Shown here: piece after piece, positions 46,231-56,120 of the stretch | Layout of the letters: each line of letters begins with the position of its first letter | Numbering within the stretch: position 1 is the stretch's first letter | Assembly: GCA_036426205.1 (NCBI GenBank) | Contig: CM071570.1 | Coordinates: 52,188,984-52,252,983, forward strand | DNA: 64,000 nt | Direction: 5' to 3' | Source: Ascaphus truei | Taxonomy: Eukaryota; Chordata; Amphibia; Anura; Ascaphidae | Made by a program: the position numbers and the translations under genes | The notes under the pieces: model-generated | Seen by the model: only the letters and a program-made list of their open reading frames with translations | Told to the model about the DNA's origin: nothing | Databases searched by the model: none

Positions 46231-47302
46231 ATGTGGACCACCCTCTTCTCCTTCACATTCTCCATACTCTTGGTATTCGGAACAAAGCTTTATCCTGGAT
46301 CTCCTCTTACCTCTCCCATCGTACTTTCAGTGTCTCTTTTGCTAACACCTCCTCCTCCTCTATTGATCTCTCTTTGGGGGTACCCCAGGGCTCTGTGCTG
46401 GGACCCCTTCTCTTTTCTCTTTACACACTCTCTCTAAGTGACCTAATCACATCTTTTGGGTTTAAATATCACCTCTATGCTGACGACACACAAATTTACC
46501 TTTCAACCCCTGACCTTACACCTGCTATACAGACCAAAGTTTCTGAATGCCTTTCTGGAATATCATCCTGGATGGCCATCCGCCGACTGAAACTTAACAT
46601 GGCAAAAACAGAGCTCCTTATACTTCCTCCCAAACCTGGCCCTACTATCTCCTTCCACATTGCTATTGGAAACACGATCAATCACCCAGTGGCCTACGTA
46701 CGCTGCCTAGGGGTTACACTTGATTCCTCTCTCTCATTCTCTCATATTCAAAACGTTTCTAAAACTTGTCGCTTTTTCCTCGGCAATATCACAAAGATAC
46801 GCCCTTTCCTCTGTTACTCGACTGCTAAAACTCTGACTCAGGCCCTCATTCTCTCACGTCTCGATTACTGCAACCTCCTGCTGTCCAGCCTTCCTACCTC
46901 TCACCTGTCTCCCCTACAATCTATCCTAAACGCTGCTGCCAGAATCACTTTCCTAAATCTGTCTCCGCATCTCCCCTCCTGAAATCCCTCTCCTGGCTTC
47001 CGATGAAATCACGTATCTCACACTCAATTCTCCTGCTCACTTTTAAAGCTTTACATTCTTCTGCCCCTCCTTACATCTCAGCCCTAATTTCTCGCTATGC
47101 ACTATCCCGACTCTTGCGTTCTTCTCAAGGATTTCTTCTTTCTACCCCCTTTGTATCTAAAGCTCTCTCCCGCCTTAAACCGTTCTCACTTTCTGCCCCA
47201 CACCTCTGGAACGCCCTTCCCCTCAATACCCGACTAGCCCCCTCGCTATCCACCTTAAAGGCTCACCTTAAGACACATCTGCTTAAAGAAGCATATGAGT
47301 AG
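46231..47302 (+). pseudogene. L2/CR1-like reverse transcriptase C-terminal half
   Basis: The frame to 46982 carries [20 protein letters not shown], then [13 protein letters not shown] with an intact catalytic [21 protein letters not shown] and [15 protein letters not shown] one-frame break near 46975 is followed by SLSWLPMKSRI, PPYISALISRY and PLNTRLAPSLSTLKAHLKTH to a stop at 47302, the normal C-terminal region of this clade. The endonuclease and first RT blocks are missing by 5' truncation, so the copy cannot be autonomous despite an intact active site. Confidence 0.85.
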
Positions 47303-47587
47303 CACTGGATAATCATGGACACATGACACATAAAGCTTGGCCCCCTGCAGACGCACTTACTAGTATTCCCTCCTACTGTCTCTGTACGTTCTCCCTACCT
47401 ACCAATTAGATTGTAAGCTCCTCGGAGCAGGGACTCCTTCCTTAATGTTACTTTTACAGTATGTCTGAAGCACTTATTCCCATGATCTGTTATTTATATT
47501 ATTTGTTATTTATATGATATGTATTACTACTGTGAAGCGCTATGTACATTTATGGCGCTATATAAATAAAGACATACAATACAATAC
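46231..47587 (+). mobile_element. L2/CR1-like LINE, 5'-truncated copy
   Basis: Similarity starts abruptly at gtggaccaccctcttctcct (about 46232), within RT, and runs to the family 3' tail gcgctatataaataaagaca and an ataca repeat near 47587. It is the longest and best-preserved member of this family in the window. Confidence 0.9.
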
Positions 47588-47594
47588 GTAAAGG

Positions 47595-47735
47595 AAGGGG
47601 AAATTTAATGAGAGTAGAAGGGGGGGGTATATTGAGTGAGAGTAGTAAGGGGGTGCACCGAGCGAGAGGAGAAGGGGGGGATTTAGTGAGAGGAGAGGTG
47701 GGAGGAATTGAGTGAGAGAAGAGGAGGGGTTGGGG
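47595..47735. repeat. Degenerate purine-rich tandem repeat
   Basis: Repeats of the type attgagtgagagtagaaggggg with unit length about 25-30 bp, four to five copies. Confidence 0.6.
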
Positions 47736-47984
47736 CAGTAGGACAGTGGCATTCCAAAAATTGTGCGTCCATTTATTGGCGCGCCTGAAAAAAAGTTGGC
47801 CTCCCCTGTGTTAGTGCATAGGTGTAATAATTAATCTAATGTCAATTTGGGTTAACATTTGGTTGAATAAGCTAATGGAGCATAGTGCATCTGGCTCTCA
47901 GTGCTTCTAAATTTTAACTTGTCACGCATCCCATGCTATTGACTATATCAATATTTTGTTTCCTCTTTTCTCTATGCAGTAGAG

Positions 47985-48317
47985 CAGGGGTGCGCAAAGT
48001 TCCTAAGCTGCACCCCCTGCCTGGCAGCCCCAGCGCTAGCGCTCTCCGTCTCCTAGGACACGGCGTCAAATGACGCCACGGGTCATGTGACTCCAGCGCG
48101 ACATTTGACGCCTGTTGGCATGGCGATACGTCACATGACCCCACGTTGCCATGGCGACGCGTCGTTGAAGAGCCGGCAGAGAGCAAGTAAAGGAGTTACA
48201 GAGGCCTCAGTCCTCCCCTGGCATTTAATTTAAATGCCTTGGGGTAGAGTGGGGGGCCTATGTAAAACCACGCCCCCCCATGAAAATCTTGCGCACCCCC
48301 CAGTTTGCGCACCCCTG
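47985..48317. mobile_element. hAT MITE with 8-bp TSD
   Basis: A 333-bp element with termini CAGGGGTGCGCAAA and TTTGCGCACCCCTG. Flanks cagtagag (47977-47984) and cagtaaag (48318-48325) agree at 7 of 8 positions, a hAT-type duplication. The interior is CpG-rich with repeated gcgtcaaatgacgcc-type palindromes. The GC-rich segment at 54955-55320 has a similar style. Confidence 0.9.
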
Positions 48318-48454
48318 CAGTAAAGGAAACTCAAAAGACACAGTATACAATTGGTAGTGTAGAAACCTGCTGAAAGGGTCCAACTTGACGTGGTCGCAGG
48401 TTTAACATGTTTTGACCAAAAGATTTAAGTAACCCATATGTAGTTCAACACTCA

Positions 48455-49188
48455 AAACTCTAACGTAGGCCCTCATTCTCTCCCGTCTCGACTATTGTAA
48501 CCTCCTGCTGTTCGGCCTTCCTGCCTCTCACTTGTCTCACCTACAATCTATCCTAACCGCTGCTACTTTACTCTCTCCTAAATCTGTCTCAGCGTCCCTC
48601 CTGCTGAAATCCCGCTCCTGGCTTCCTATTAAATCCCATGTTACGCATAAAATTCTTCTATCTTTTAAGACTATACACTCCTCTGCCCCTCCTAACATCT
48701 CAGCCCTAATTTCTCGCTATACACCTTCAGAACTCTTGTATTCTGCTCAAGGATGTCTTCTGTATACCCCTTTTGTATCTAAAGCCCTCTCCCGTCTAAA
48801 ACCTTTCTCACTTACTGCCCCAGACCTCTGGAATGCTCTTCCCCTCAATATCCGACTAGCACTCTCTCTCTCCACCTTTAAGACCCATCTTAAAACACAC
48901 CTCTTTAACGAAGTATATGGGTAGCTCCGTTGCTGATACTATACATCCTATACATTGACCATGGCCCATTGCAGACACACATAACAGAACACTTACCTTA
49001 TGTCTGTAAGTTCTCCCTACTTACCATTTAGATTGTAAGCTTTTTGGGGCAGGGGCTCCTTTTCCTCATTTTACTTTTATATCAATCATTTATTCCTATT
49101 ATGTGTTATATTATTATGTCACGTGTTTTACTGCTGTGAACCGCTATGTACATGGATGGCGCTATATAAATAAAGACATACATACAAA
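48455..49188 (+). mobile_element. L2/CR1-like LINE, short 5'-truncated copy
   Basis: Begins in the RT C-terminal region (actctaacgtaggccctcat corresponds to the KTLTQALIL region of the 46231 copy). It includes a 130-codon frame, 48532-48924, with LISRYTPSELLYSAQG and PLNIRLALSLSTFKTHLKTH. It ends in gcgctatataaataaagaca and atacat near 49188. No catalytic domain remains. Confidence 0.9.
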
Positions 49189-49189
49189 A

Positions 49190-49782
49190 GGGGTGGAAAG
49201 ACTGATCGGCACTCACACCTACTTGTTTTAATAATTTAAATGTGTTGAGTGTTCCACTGCGTCAAACAATTGGTAATGACAATAATTGTCAAATGGTGAT
49301 TGTGTATATAAATATATTCAACTAGTAAGCCAATATAATTGGCGTGATATGTGCTATTTGGTAGCTGAGACTTCTGATGATCTGCATAATACACTGTGGT
49401 AACTTTGCGGAAGAGATGAGCTGATGCGGGATCGACACCTATCCGATCATTCACTGCGAGTTTTACATTTCAATCTTGTAAGTAGGCATTTGTCTTTTTA
49501 TGGATGAAACATTTATTTTTTATTTATTTTTTACACAATGGAACGTGCACTTCTCATTTTAGTTTCTTAAAGATATACATACTTAAATAAAATATATAAA
49601 TTACCTAAATAACTTTTCATATTGGATATGCATCAAGGGTTCTTTGTTTACTGGTGTATAATGTACAAGAGGCCACTTTCCCAGTACCACTTCAGTTATC
49701 ACTAATAAGTATATAGATATATAATACTGTGGGTTTGGAGATTGCTAAAGTTGTGTATCTCTAATTAGCAAAGGAAAATATC
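49190..49782. other. No recognised gene
   Basis: AT-rich anonymous DNA following the LINE tail; tttatttattttttac-type runs near 49520. Nothing further recognised. Confidence 0.5.
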
Positions 49783-50145
49783 AAGTGAGCACATTCACAT
49801 GTCTCAGACAGGTCAGCAGCCCTGCTTTTCACCATTATCTCCTTGTATACAGTACTTGGACGGCATCAAGGGATTCTGGGAAATGACATGTAAATGAGCA
49901 CACACTGTCACCTTGTGCTTCATTATGCCTGCCACATTACAGAGCTTTTCAGCACAGCTTGTCTTAAAATGCATAGCCAGTAAATCTATTCACAGCCAAC
50001 AGAGTGAGGCTGGTTATACTGGCTTTGCCATTTGAAGCTGGGATAGGTTTCAACCAGACATTAAATACATTTTAGTGGGTAAAGAAATGACAAAACCCTC
50101 CAGCATACAGCAAATGAAAATATCCTTTTTGAGCACATTCACAGT
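49783..50145 (-). repeat. ~345-bp retrozyme-like repeat, minus strand, hammerhead core deleted
   Basis: Reverse-complement relative of 53251-53714. The motif gagcacattcaca occurs at about 49788 and again near 50131 (spacing ~343), matching the ~345-bp period of the other locus. Segment 49895-49800 (minus) matches the tgctcatttgcatgtcatta block. At 49975-50032 the outer stem-I strands (agccagtaa / actggct) remain, but the CTGATGA and GAAA core is deleted. Confidence 0.65.
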
Positions 50146-50149
50146 CAAC

Positions 50150-51075
50150 TTCAGGAGGCTCAGAGCTCCAGTCTCCACCTGTTGCGTCCCCTCCTGCGTC
50201 ACATCGACGCTGTGTGTCAGGAATGCATAATATATCCGACATTACAACAGGCTGTTGGGGCAGCTATTAGGTAATAACTACAACACAAGTACACTATAAA
50301 AATGATGCCTCACATGAGAAAAGCAAAATCTTCAACTTGGTATCAATGGACACACTAGCATTTACCATTCACATACATACATACTGTAACAACATATTGG
50401 GTTGTGAAGCTTCTGACGGTAGCAGTTCTGCTGACAAAGCAGTACTAATATGACTTACAAAGTGCATGAGTGCTTATTAAAGTGCAATAGATAGCATACC
50501 ATTTAATATATAATATGACACTTAATGAATATGAGAGTGTGACAAATCTTATGGAGGACCAGTGACCTTTACAACCGTATTGTATTCTGCAACATCATCG
50601 CCAAATATCTGAGCTTATCATTGTATCATCGCTTGACATTGCTGATTGATGTGACAAATGTATACGTTGCAATACGTATTGAATATTTCTTAGACCCACA
50701 TTTTGCAATGGAAACGTATAGTAACATAATGTGATTATTTGTGCTCCTCTCCCCAACGAGGACCAGAAGCTCAGAGAAACACAGATCTGTCAACCGATCG
50801 GTGATCACGTTTCTAGCCTGGGAGTGACATGGAGCAGTGCCGTAAACTGCAAGAAAGCAGCCTGGAGCGCATTGTGTGCTGCTTCCCCTCCCCACTCACC
50901 GTGTCACAGGAGGGGGCGGGGCTGAGGGGATTCAAAGGAGGGCAGGGGTGGGAAAGCAGTCCGCTCCCTGGCAAAGAAGTTCCTGCCCATCCGTCCCCTT
51001 GTTTGTGTAATACCATGGCAGTGGTATCATTATATTGTATATTGTGGTGTATGTTGGTGTTCCCTTTAAAAAAAA
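50150..51075. other. No recognised gene
   Basis: Anonymous DNA, GC-richer around 50820-51000. Short ORFs on both strands show no motif. An A-run precedes the DIRS/Ngaro-type fragment at 51068. Confidence 0.5.
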
Positions 51076-51079
51076 AAAA

Positions 51080-51485
51080 TTTAAGTAGGAAAGACTATTG
51101 CCTGCCATGTTTGGGATGGGGATTCAAAGGCGTTTGTTGCATTAGTCACGGCGGCTGGGAAGGGTAAGTGCACTTTTACCTTGCCAGCGGGTACTCTATG
51201 GTATAGAAACGCCAAGTGGGCAGGGCTCATTTGTGCATGATTCCCAAAGGCCCAGTTGCACTTAATGGCCAGGCCAGTGGGCGCCCGGCTTGGTGGGTCA
51301 TGGTTGTGGTGCCAATCGGCCTTTACCCAGGGGGAGCACGCTGGCAGAGTTAGCACTTACCGGGGTTTACTAATTGTGTAAATAAAGCCGCAGCCTTCGT
51401 ACTTCCAGACCTTCGTTGTGTGATTCTTTATTCATATGTGGGATGCGGGGAGGGAGGGGGAGCTTCCTCGCAGGCTCCAAGGTCA
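51080..51485 (+). mobile_element. DIRS/Ngaro-type 3' end fragment
   Basis: gtaaataaagccgcagcctt at about 51379, a pyrimidine-rich stretch, a gggag-rich stretch and gcttcctcgcaggctcc mirror the order of the right end of the 5140-7490 element (7367-7488). No coding sequence is left. Confidence 0.6.
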
Positions 51486-51489
51486 GCAT

Positions 51490-53240
51490 TTCCCTGACAT
51501 TAAGAGGAAAGTGAAGGAGAGGATTGAAGAGTGTCCCTGCCATGCTCATGGCAAAGGAAGAAGTCCCTCCAGAGCCCTGCAGGCAAGCCAGATAGAGGAG
51601 AGGAGAGGCACTATTCTCTTCCCTGAGGACATTTTTGGTCTGGAGGGGGACAAGGATATTGGACCCATTGACATGATGCAGGTTACAATTTTTTCACACA
51701 CAATACACTGAATAAAAGTCGTGTCCACATTACATTGATGAACTATACCTTCTGCCACATCCCCTCAATCTCACTATCAAATACAAACTGATGATGACAT
51801 CATAACACTTAAAAAAGTTTATGACATATTTTGGCTTGCGATATTCATGTTAATGAGCACATTTTGGCCCTATTGCATACATTTAGAGTGTCTATAAGGG
51901 TACTGTTGACTGTGCAAATAACATAAATGACATTGCACATGATGACACAATCCTAACATGTCTGGAAACCAGATGCAATACCATGATTTCAGTGTTAGAG
52001 TGTCTGAGAAACAGGTAATAAACTAAGGTTTGGGGACAGTCATGCTCAATGACCACAACAGATTATGTACTGTTCAGTTAGGCTTTACAGCCATTATATT
52101 ACTAGGCTTGATGCTCTAGCAGGTATTCGTCATGGAAATACAAGTTTCTTTGATTGACAATTTCTACTAACATATCAAAAGAATGGGAGTTTTTCTTAGC
52201 TAAAGCTTAGCACACAAATAACTAAATGGGCCACAGATTATAGAACAATACATGGTTATATCATGCCATGGAGAGTAAAGTATAGTTTTGGACACTTACT
52301 GTTAATGGTATGTTTATAGTTACATAGCTTAAACATTTTACCTGCATCAAGGGCCATCGCAGGATGTGACTGTGGACCCTACCCCAGCAGAGCGGAGGTG
52401 CCATGTACAACACTACTGCTTGCAGCCTCTTGAGAGTTCAGCAGGGGCACCCTGTGCTGCCTCCCAACACTCATCTCCTGAATACGTGCACAATAGGTCA
52501 CAGCATCACCGGCACTGCACTGAGAGGACCTAGGTAGCCACAGTGACAATCAATGTTTTTATGGTTAAAATGTGTTTCAAATTTATTTTTAATGTTCTGC
52601 TGGTTTTTTTATACATGTGTTTTTGGGCATTAATCTCAAAAAAATACACTATTAGCCATATTTGTCAAAATGGGGTTATTGGGCATTAGTCTAGAGGGGT
52701 GGGTGAAGCGTGTATGTTTTCTGGGGAGGGTGGTTAGGCCTCTGGGGAAGGGGTGGGTGGGGTTAACCCCTTGGTTACCTTAGCGGTTAGTAAAGCATTG
52801 CATGGCCAAGGCGGGTAGGTAGTGTAGTTTTAGGACTATATTAATCCCTTTGTGGTCAGCTGGTCATGGAAATCCTTCACTAGTTGACCTGTGGCCTACA
52901 CTGGGTTAATATGTACTGTAATGTATTTTAATGACTCTTTTATAATTTATTTCTGGTTGGTTTAGCTTCCCGTACCTTTTTATATAATGACCAATATTAT
53001 ATACATAGGAAAGATACAGCTAATGCCATCATTGAGTAAAGGATAAAATACACGTGGTATTTCTGGCATTCATCCCGTTCTGATAAATATCAGATTCTGA
53101 TGAATGGCTGTTAATAGCAAAAAAATCGTTATTTGGCCTCTTTTTTTATCGGATCCTATATTTTTTATGGATCCAATAAAAATAACATACTTTTTTGCTA
53201 ATAATTACGCATTTTTGGGTTACCGCAGTTTGATGTATCC
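51490..53240. other. No recognised gene
   Basis: Anonymous DNA. About 53120-53200 has a small inverted pair (aatagcaaaaaaatc against ttttttgctaataa). No coding similarity; a 71-codon ORF at 53104-53319 overlaps the retrozyme-like repeat and is not supported. Confidence 0.5.
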
Positions 53241-53250
53241 GGCCTACGAG

Positions 53251-53714
53251 TGCTCATTTGCATGTCATTACCCAGAATCCCTGGCTGCAGTGGAAGCATT
53301 GTATGCTAAGAGATATTGATGAATAACAGGGTGGTGGACCTGTCTGAGATGCGTGAATGTGCTCACAAGTGGTATTTTTATTTGGTGTTCCCTGTACAGT
53401 GGAGGATTTGTGTCACTTTTGCACTCACCATAAACTATTTTGCGTCTGGTTTTAGCCAGTAACCATTCTCACACTGATGAGTCCCTAAAGGTCAAATCAG
53501 CTGTCTGTGAGTAGGTTTACTGGCTATGCACTTCTTTAACCCATGCTGTGCTGAAAAAGCGGATGGATGGAAAGCAAAAAGTGACCCACTATGATTGCTC
53601 ATTTGCATGTCATTACCCAGGATCCCTGGCTGCAGTGGAAGTATTGTATGCTAAGTGATAATGGCAGGTTTGTGGGCTTGTCTGAGACATGTGAATGTGC
53701 TCATAAGTGGTATT
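53251..53714 (+). repeat. ~345-bp retrozyme-like tandem repeat (1.3 units)
   Basis: A ~125-bp block starting tgctcatttgcatgtcatta occurs at 53251 and again at 53596 (period 345). It continues through ccctggctgcagtggaag and gtgaatgtgctca to ggtatt at 53375 and 53714. Between the two lies a type I hammerhead fold (53454-53525). Tandem units of this size, each with a hammerhead, are the hallmark of retrozymes, small non-coding elements that move through circular RNA using another element's RT. No ORF is expected or seen. Confidence 0.7.
53454..53525 (+). ncRNA. Hammerhead ribozyme (type I, degenerate copy)
   Basis: Stem I pairs ctcaca (53468-53473) with tgtgag (53506-53511) and is extended by agccagtaa / ttactggct outside. 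The core CTGATGA is exact at 53474-53480, directly followed by stem II gtcc (53481-53484), the loop ctaaa and ggtc. The expected GAAA is replaced by aaat (53494-53497). Stem III is nearly self-complementary (cagctg), and the predicted NUH site is gtc, with cleavage after 53505. Loss of the GAAA core should abolish or strongly weaken cleavage in this copy, while the fold itself is unmistakable. Confidence 0.75.
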
Positions 53715-53719
53715 AATTA

Positions 53720-54075
53720 GAAATAGAAAAATCCAACAGCATATACAGCAAGAGGAGGAGCTTCATGCATGGGAAAGATGTCATGAGGAAAACAGTATGG
53801 ATATGGTGCATCTCCAAATTTCAGCTGAAATTAACTGCTATAAGACTTTTTTCCCCGGTTGCATTAGCAACCTTTGTAAATATGATGCATGTCATCTGCC
53901 CTATGACTCATATAGTCCAGCCATAACATGTTTATAACCCTTTGTGGATCAATGCTTGGTAAATCTGTCCCTGAATAATTAGGCAGCAAAACCATTATTT
54001 GTTACACAGGAAAAGTAAGCCATTTTTTTTAACCATCTTTATTCCGGGTAATGGATCATGGGTCAGTTGTATAGT
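53720..54075. other. No recognised gene
   Basis: AT-rich. The 76-codon ORF at 53707-53937 is without motif. Confidence 0.5.
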
Positions 54076-54079
54076 ATAC

Positions 54080-54300
54080 CAAAGGAGATCCAGAAACAGG
54101 AAAAACCGGCGCACAGTAGTTCCAAGAAATCGGGGACTTAGGCAGTATGTACTATTAACAAGTAGCTTTTATTATTAGGCTGACATCATGGTGGTATAAA
54201 AAACAACCTCTAACGCATTTCGTGCTAAAAATAGCGCTTTATCAAAGAGTATCTTCCAATTAGCAAGGCTGTTACAATTTAAATACATCCCCACAACCGG
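54080..54300 (-). mobile_element. PLE 3' end (pLTR) fragment with hammerhead-like motif
   Basis: On the minus strand about 54245-54208: ttgataa, an extra a, gcgcta/tagcac around a T-loop, then GAAATGCG. A TATA-like atttaaat lies about 40 bp upstream on that strand (near 54281-54288). The order TATA, then hammerhead-like, matches the PLE ends at 21327 and 41440. No coding part is present. Confidence 0.5.
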
Positions 54301-54950
54301 AAACAAAGTAACGCGTAGATACAACATTTATCTTGAGCATCAGCTTTACCGCATTCTGATAACATTTACTGTATATATGCCATCTGTTTTTGCTGTTGCT
54401 CTCTGATGCCAGCATTAATCACACATTCTATTTATGTTCTACAAATATTCCAAGTTAGAGGACTGACCACAGAATTTCACAGGGTTTGCCGGAATATATG
54501 ATCTGCAAGCCTCATTTGTACTAGAGCAATGGATTGCCACCTAACAGCTAGTGGGATCCGCAGTCTCACGGAGAACGACCGCATGACTAAAAGCACTCAA
54601 CCGGCCATGTCGTAGTGATCGTGATAACTCCAAGAGTCCATCTAGAAAAAGTATAACAATCCTATGAAAAAATTAGACTGAACCATATGCTCCAATTGTA
54701 CCCATCTGGGATGTTTTTGGGTTCTGAAAGTCCAGGTGTACCTGTTGAATCTATTTTTGCCAATGTGTGACAAACTGCGTATAATTAGAGAACCCCCCCC
54801 TCCCCCAATAAAATATTTAGAAGAACTTCCATCTAGTAAATGTAATGTAACTATAAGTTACATCTAGATTGTAAGCCTTATAGTTTTGTTAATTCTATAA
54901 AGTGCTGCTTATATTGGTGTTGATACATCATAAATATATACGTTATAAAT
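54301..54950. other. No recognised gene
   Basis: Anonymous DNA with a C-run at 54797-54804. Confidence 0.5.
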
Positions 54951-54954
54951 AAAG

Positions 54955-55320
54955 AGGCGCAACCAGAAATTCATATTGGGGTTGCAGAAATGTGACCTGC
55001 CGGCCCTTGTCCCGCAGCGTCATGACATCGCCGCGTCACGTGATGGCACGTTGTCATGGCAACGCGTCATCATGTGACATCACGTCGCCATGATGATGCA
55101 GAGTCACGTGATGCCGCAATGTCGGTGGAGGAGGGCTGCTCTCTTACAGAGGCCCTGCTCTCTCCCCCGGCTTTCATTGCTGTGGGGAAGAGCGTGGGAC
55201 CTGCGTATGATGATAGTAAATATAGTCAAATATATAAAATTCTTGGGAGGTGCAAATGCAATCTTACACCCCCCCCCCCCCAGCCCCCCTGATACGCTAC
55301 TGTATACATACATATATCAG
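54955..55320. other. GC-rich palindromic segment, probable MITE remnant
   Basis: Dense in cacgtgatg, cgcgtcatcatgtgacat and gtcgccatgatg-type inverted strings, similar in style to the hAT MITE at 47985. Ends in a poly-C run at 55268-55282. No clear termini. Confidence 0.4.
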
Positions 55321-55354
55321 AAGTTGGAGAAGCTGCAGTACATTTGTAATGAGC

Positions 55355-55598
55355 ACTAAATTGTGTAAGGTAGTAAAATCAGAGCAGGATGTCATTTCTC
55401 TCCTGAAGGACTTGGAGAGATTGGGAACATGGGCAGCTAAAAGGCAGGTGAGGTTTAATACAGATAAATGTAAGGTTATGCATTTAGGAAATAAGAATAA
55501 ACAGACGACTTACAAATTAAATGGGGCAGTATTAGGTAAATCCTTGATGGAAAAGGTTTTTGGAGTTCTTGTTCATAGCAGGCATAGCAGTAGTAAAG
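55355..55598 (+). pseudogene. CR1-like reverse transcriptase fragment
   Basis: Translates as TKLCKVVKSEQDVISLLKDL, then LGTWAAKRQVRFNTDKCKVM and HLGNKNKQTTYKLNGAVLG, the segment right after the catalytic YADD box and into the thumb in CR1-group RTs. It ends near FGVLVHSRHSS. It is joined in frame to L1-type sequence at about 55600. Only ~80 codons remain, with no catalytic residues. Confidence 0.8.
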
Positions 55599-55599
55599 C

Positions 55600-56116
55600 G
55601 CTAAAGAAATTCTTGGCGGACTCGATATTGCCGAGATTGAGTGGGTTGGAAAGAGAGGTTTTGCAGAAAAATTTGACAAAGGATGAGTTAATTGAGGTAG
55701 TGGAAAGACTTACGCCATCTAAAGCCCCTGGCCCAGATGGGTTTTCTAATTTATACTACAAAAAATGTATAGGGATTCTGGCCCCTCACTTACTAAGGAT
55801 GTTCAATTCAGTGCTGGAAGGGGCTACATTCCCAGACCAGATGCTTCAGGCGTCCATCTCGTTAATCCATAAAAAAGGCAAAGACCCAACAATTTGTCAA
55901 AATTATAGGCCAATATCACTGATAAATTCAGATATCAAAATTTACTCCAAATTGCTGGCCATCAGATTAAGCTCTATTCTGTCCAGGCTAATCCACCCGG
56001 ATCAAGTTGGATTTCTCAAAAATAGACATGCGGCCGACAGCACTAGAAGAATTATAGATGTAATCGATTATATTAACACCTATCAGGAAATCACTCTAAA
56101 AGGCAAATTATCCTAA
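55600..56116 (+). pseudogene. L1-type ORF2, RT finger region
   Basis: TPSKAPGPDGF, then LEGATFPDQMLQASISLIHK, NYRPISLINSDIKIYSKLLA and HPDQVGFLKNRHA are the hallmark early RT blocks of L1-type LINEs. The frame stops at 56116 shortly after the block preceding the first catalytic Asp. The catalytic FADD region is absent: the next frame opens beyond it, so the active site has been deleted. Confidence 0.85.
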
Positions 56117-56120
56117 ACTC

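Larger units (their letters stand above)
43741..47898. mobile_element. Possible outer element with inverted ends, filled by later insertions
   Basis: agggccagatgcactacgct at 43741 is the inverse of agcatagtgcatctggctct ending near 47898, with about 27 bp of imperfect match. The interior holds LTR-like blocks, a SINE-like repeat and an L2/CR1-like copy, so a small element may have been expanded by nested insertions. No target duplication is visible; two fragments of one family could also lie here independently. Confidence 0.4.

Noticed and set aside
53104..53319. 71-codon ORF upstream of the retrozyme-like repeat
   Set aside because: It runs into the non-coding repeat block and has no motif.
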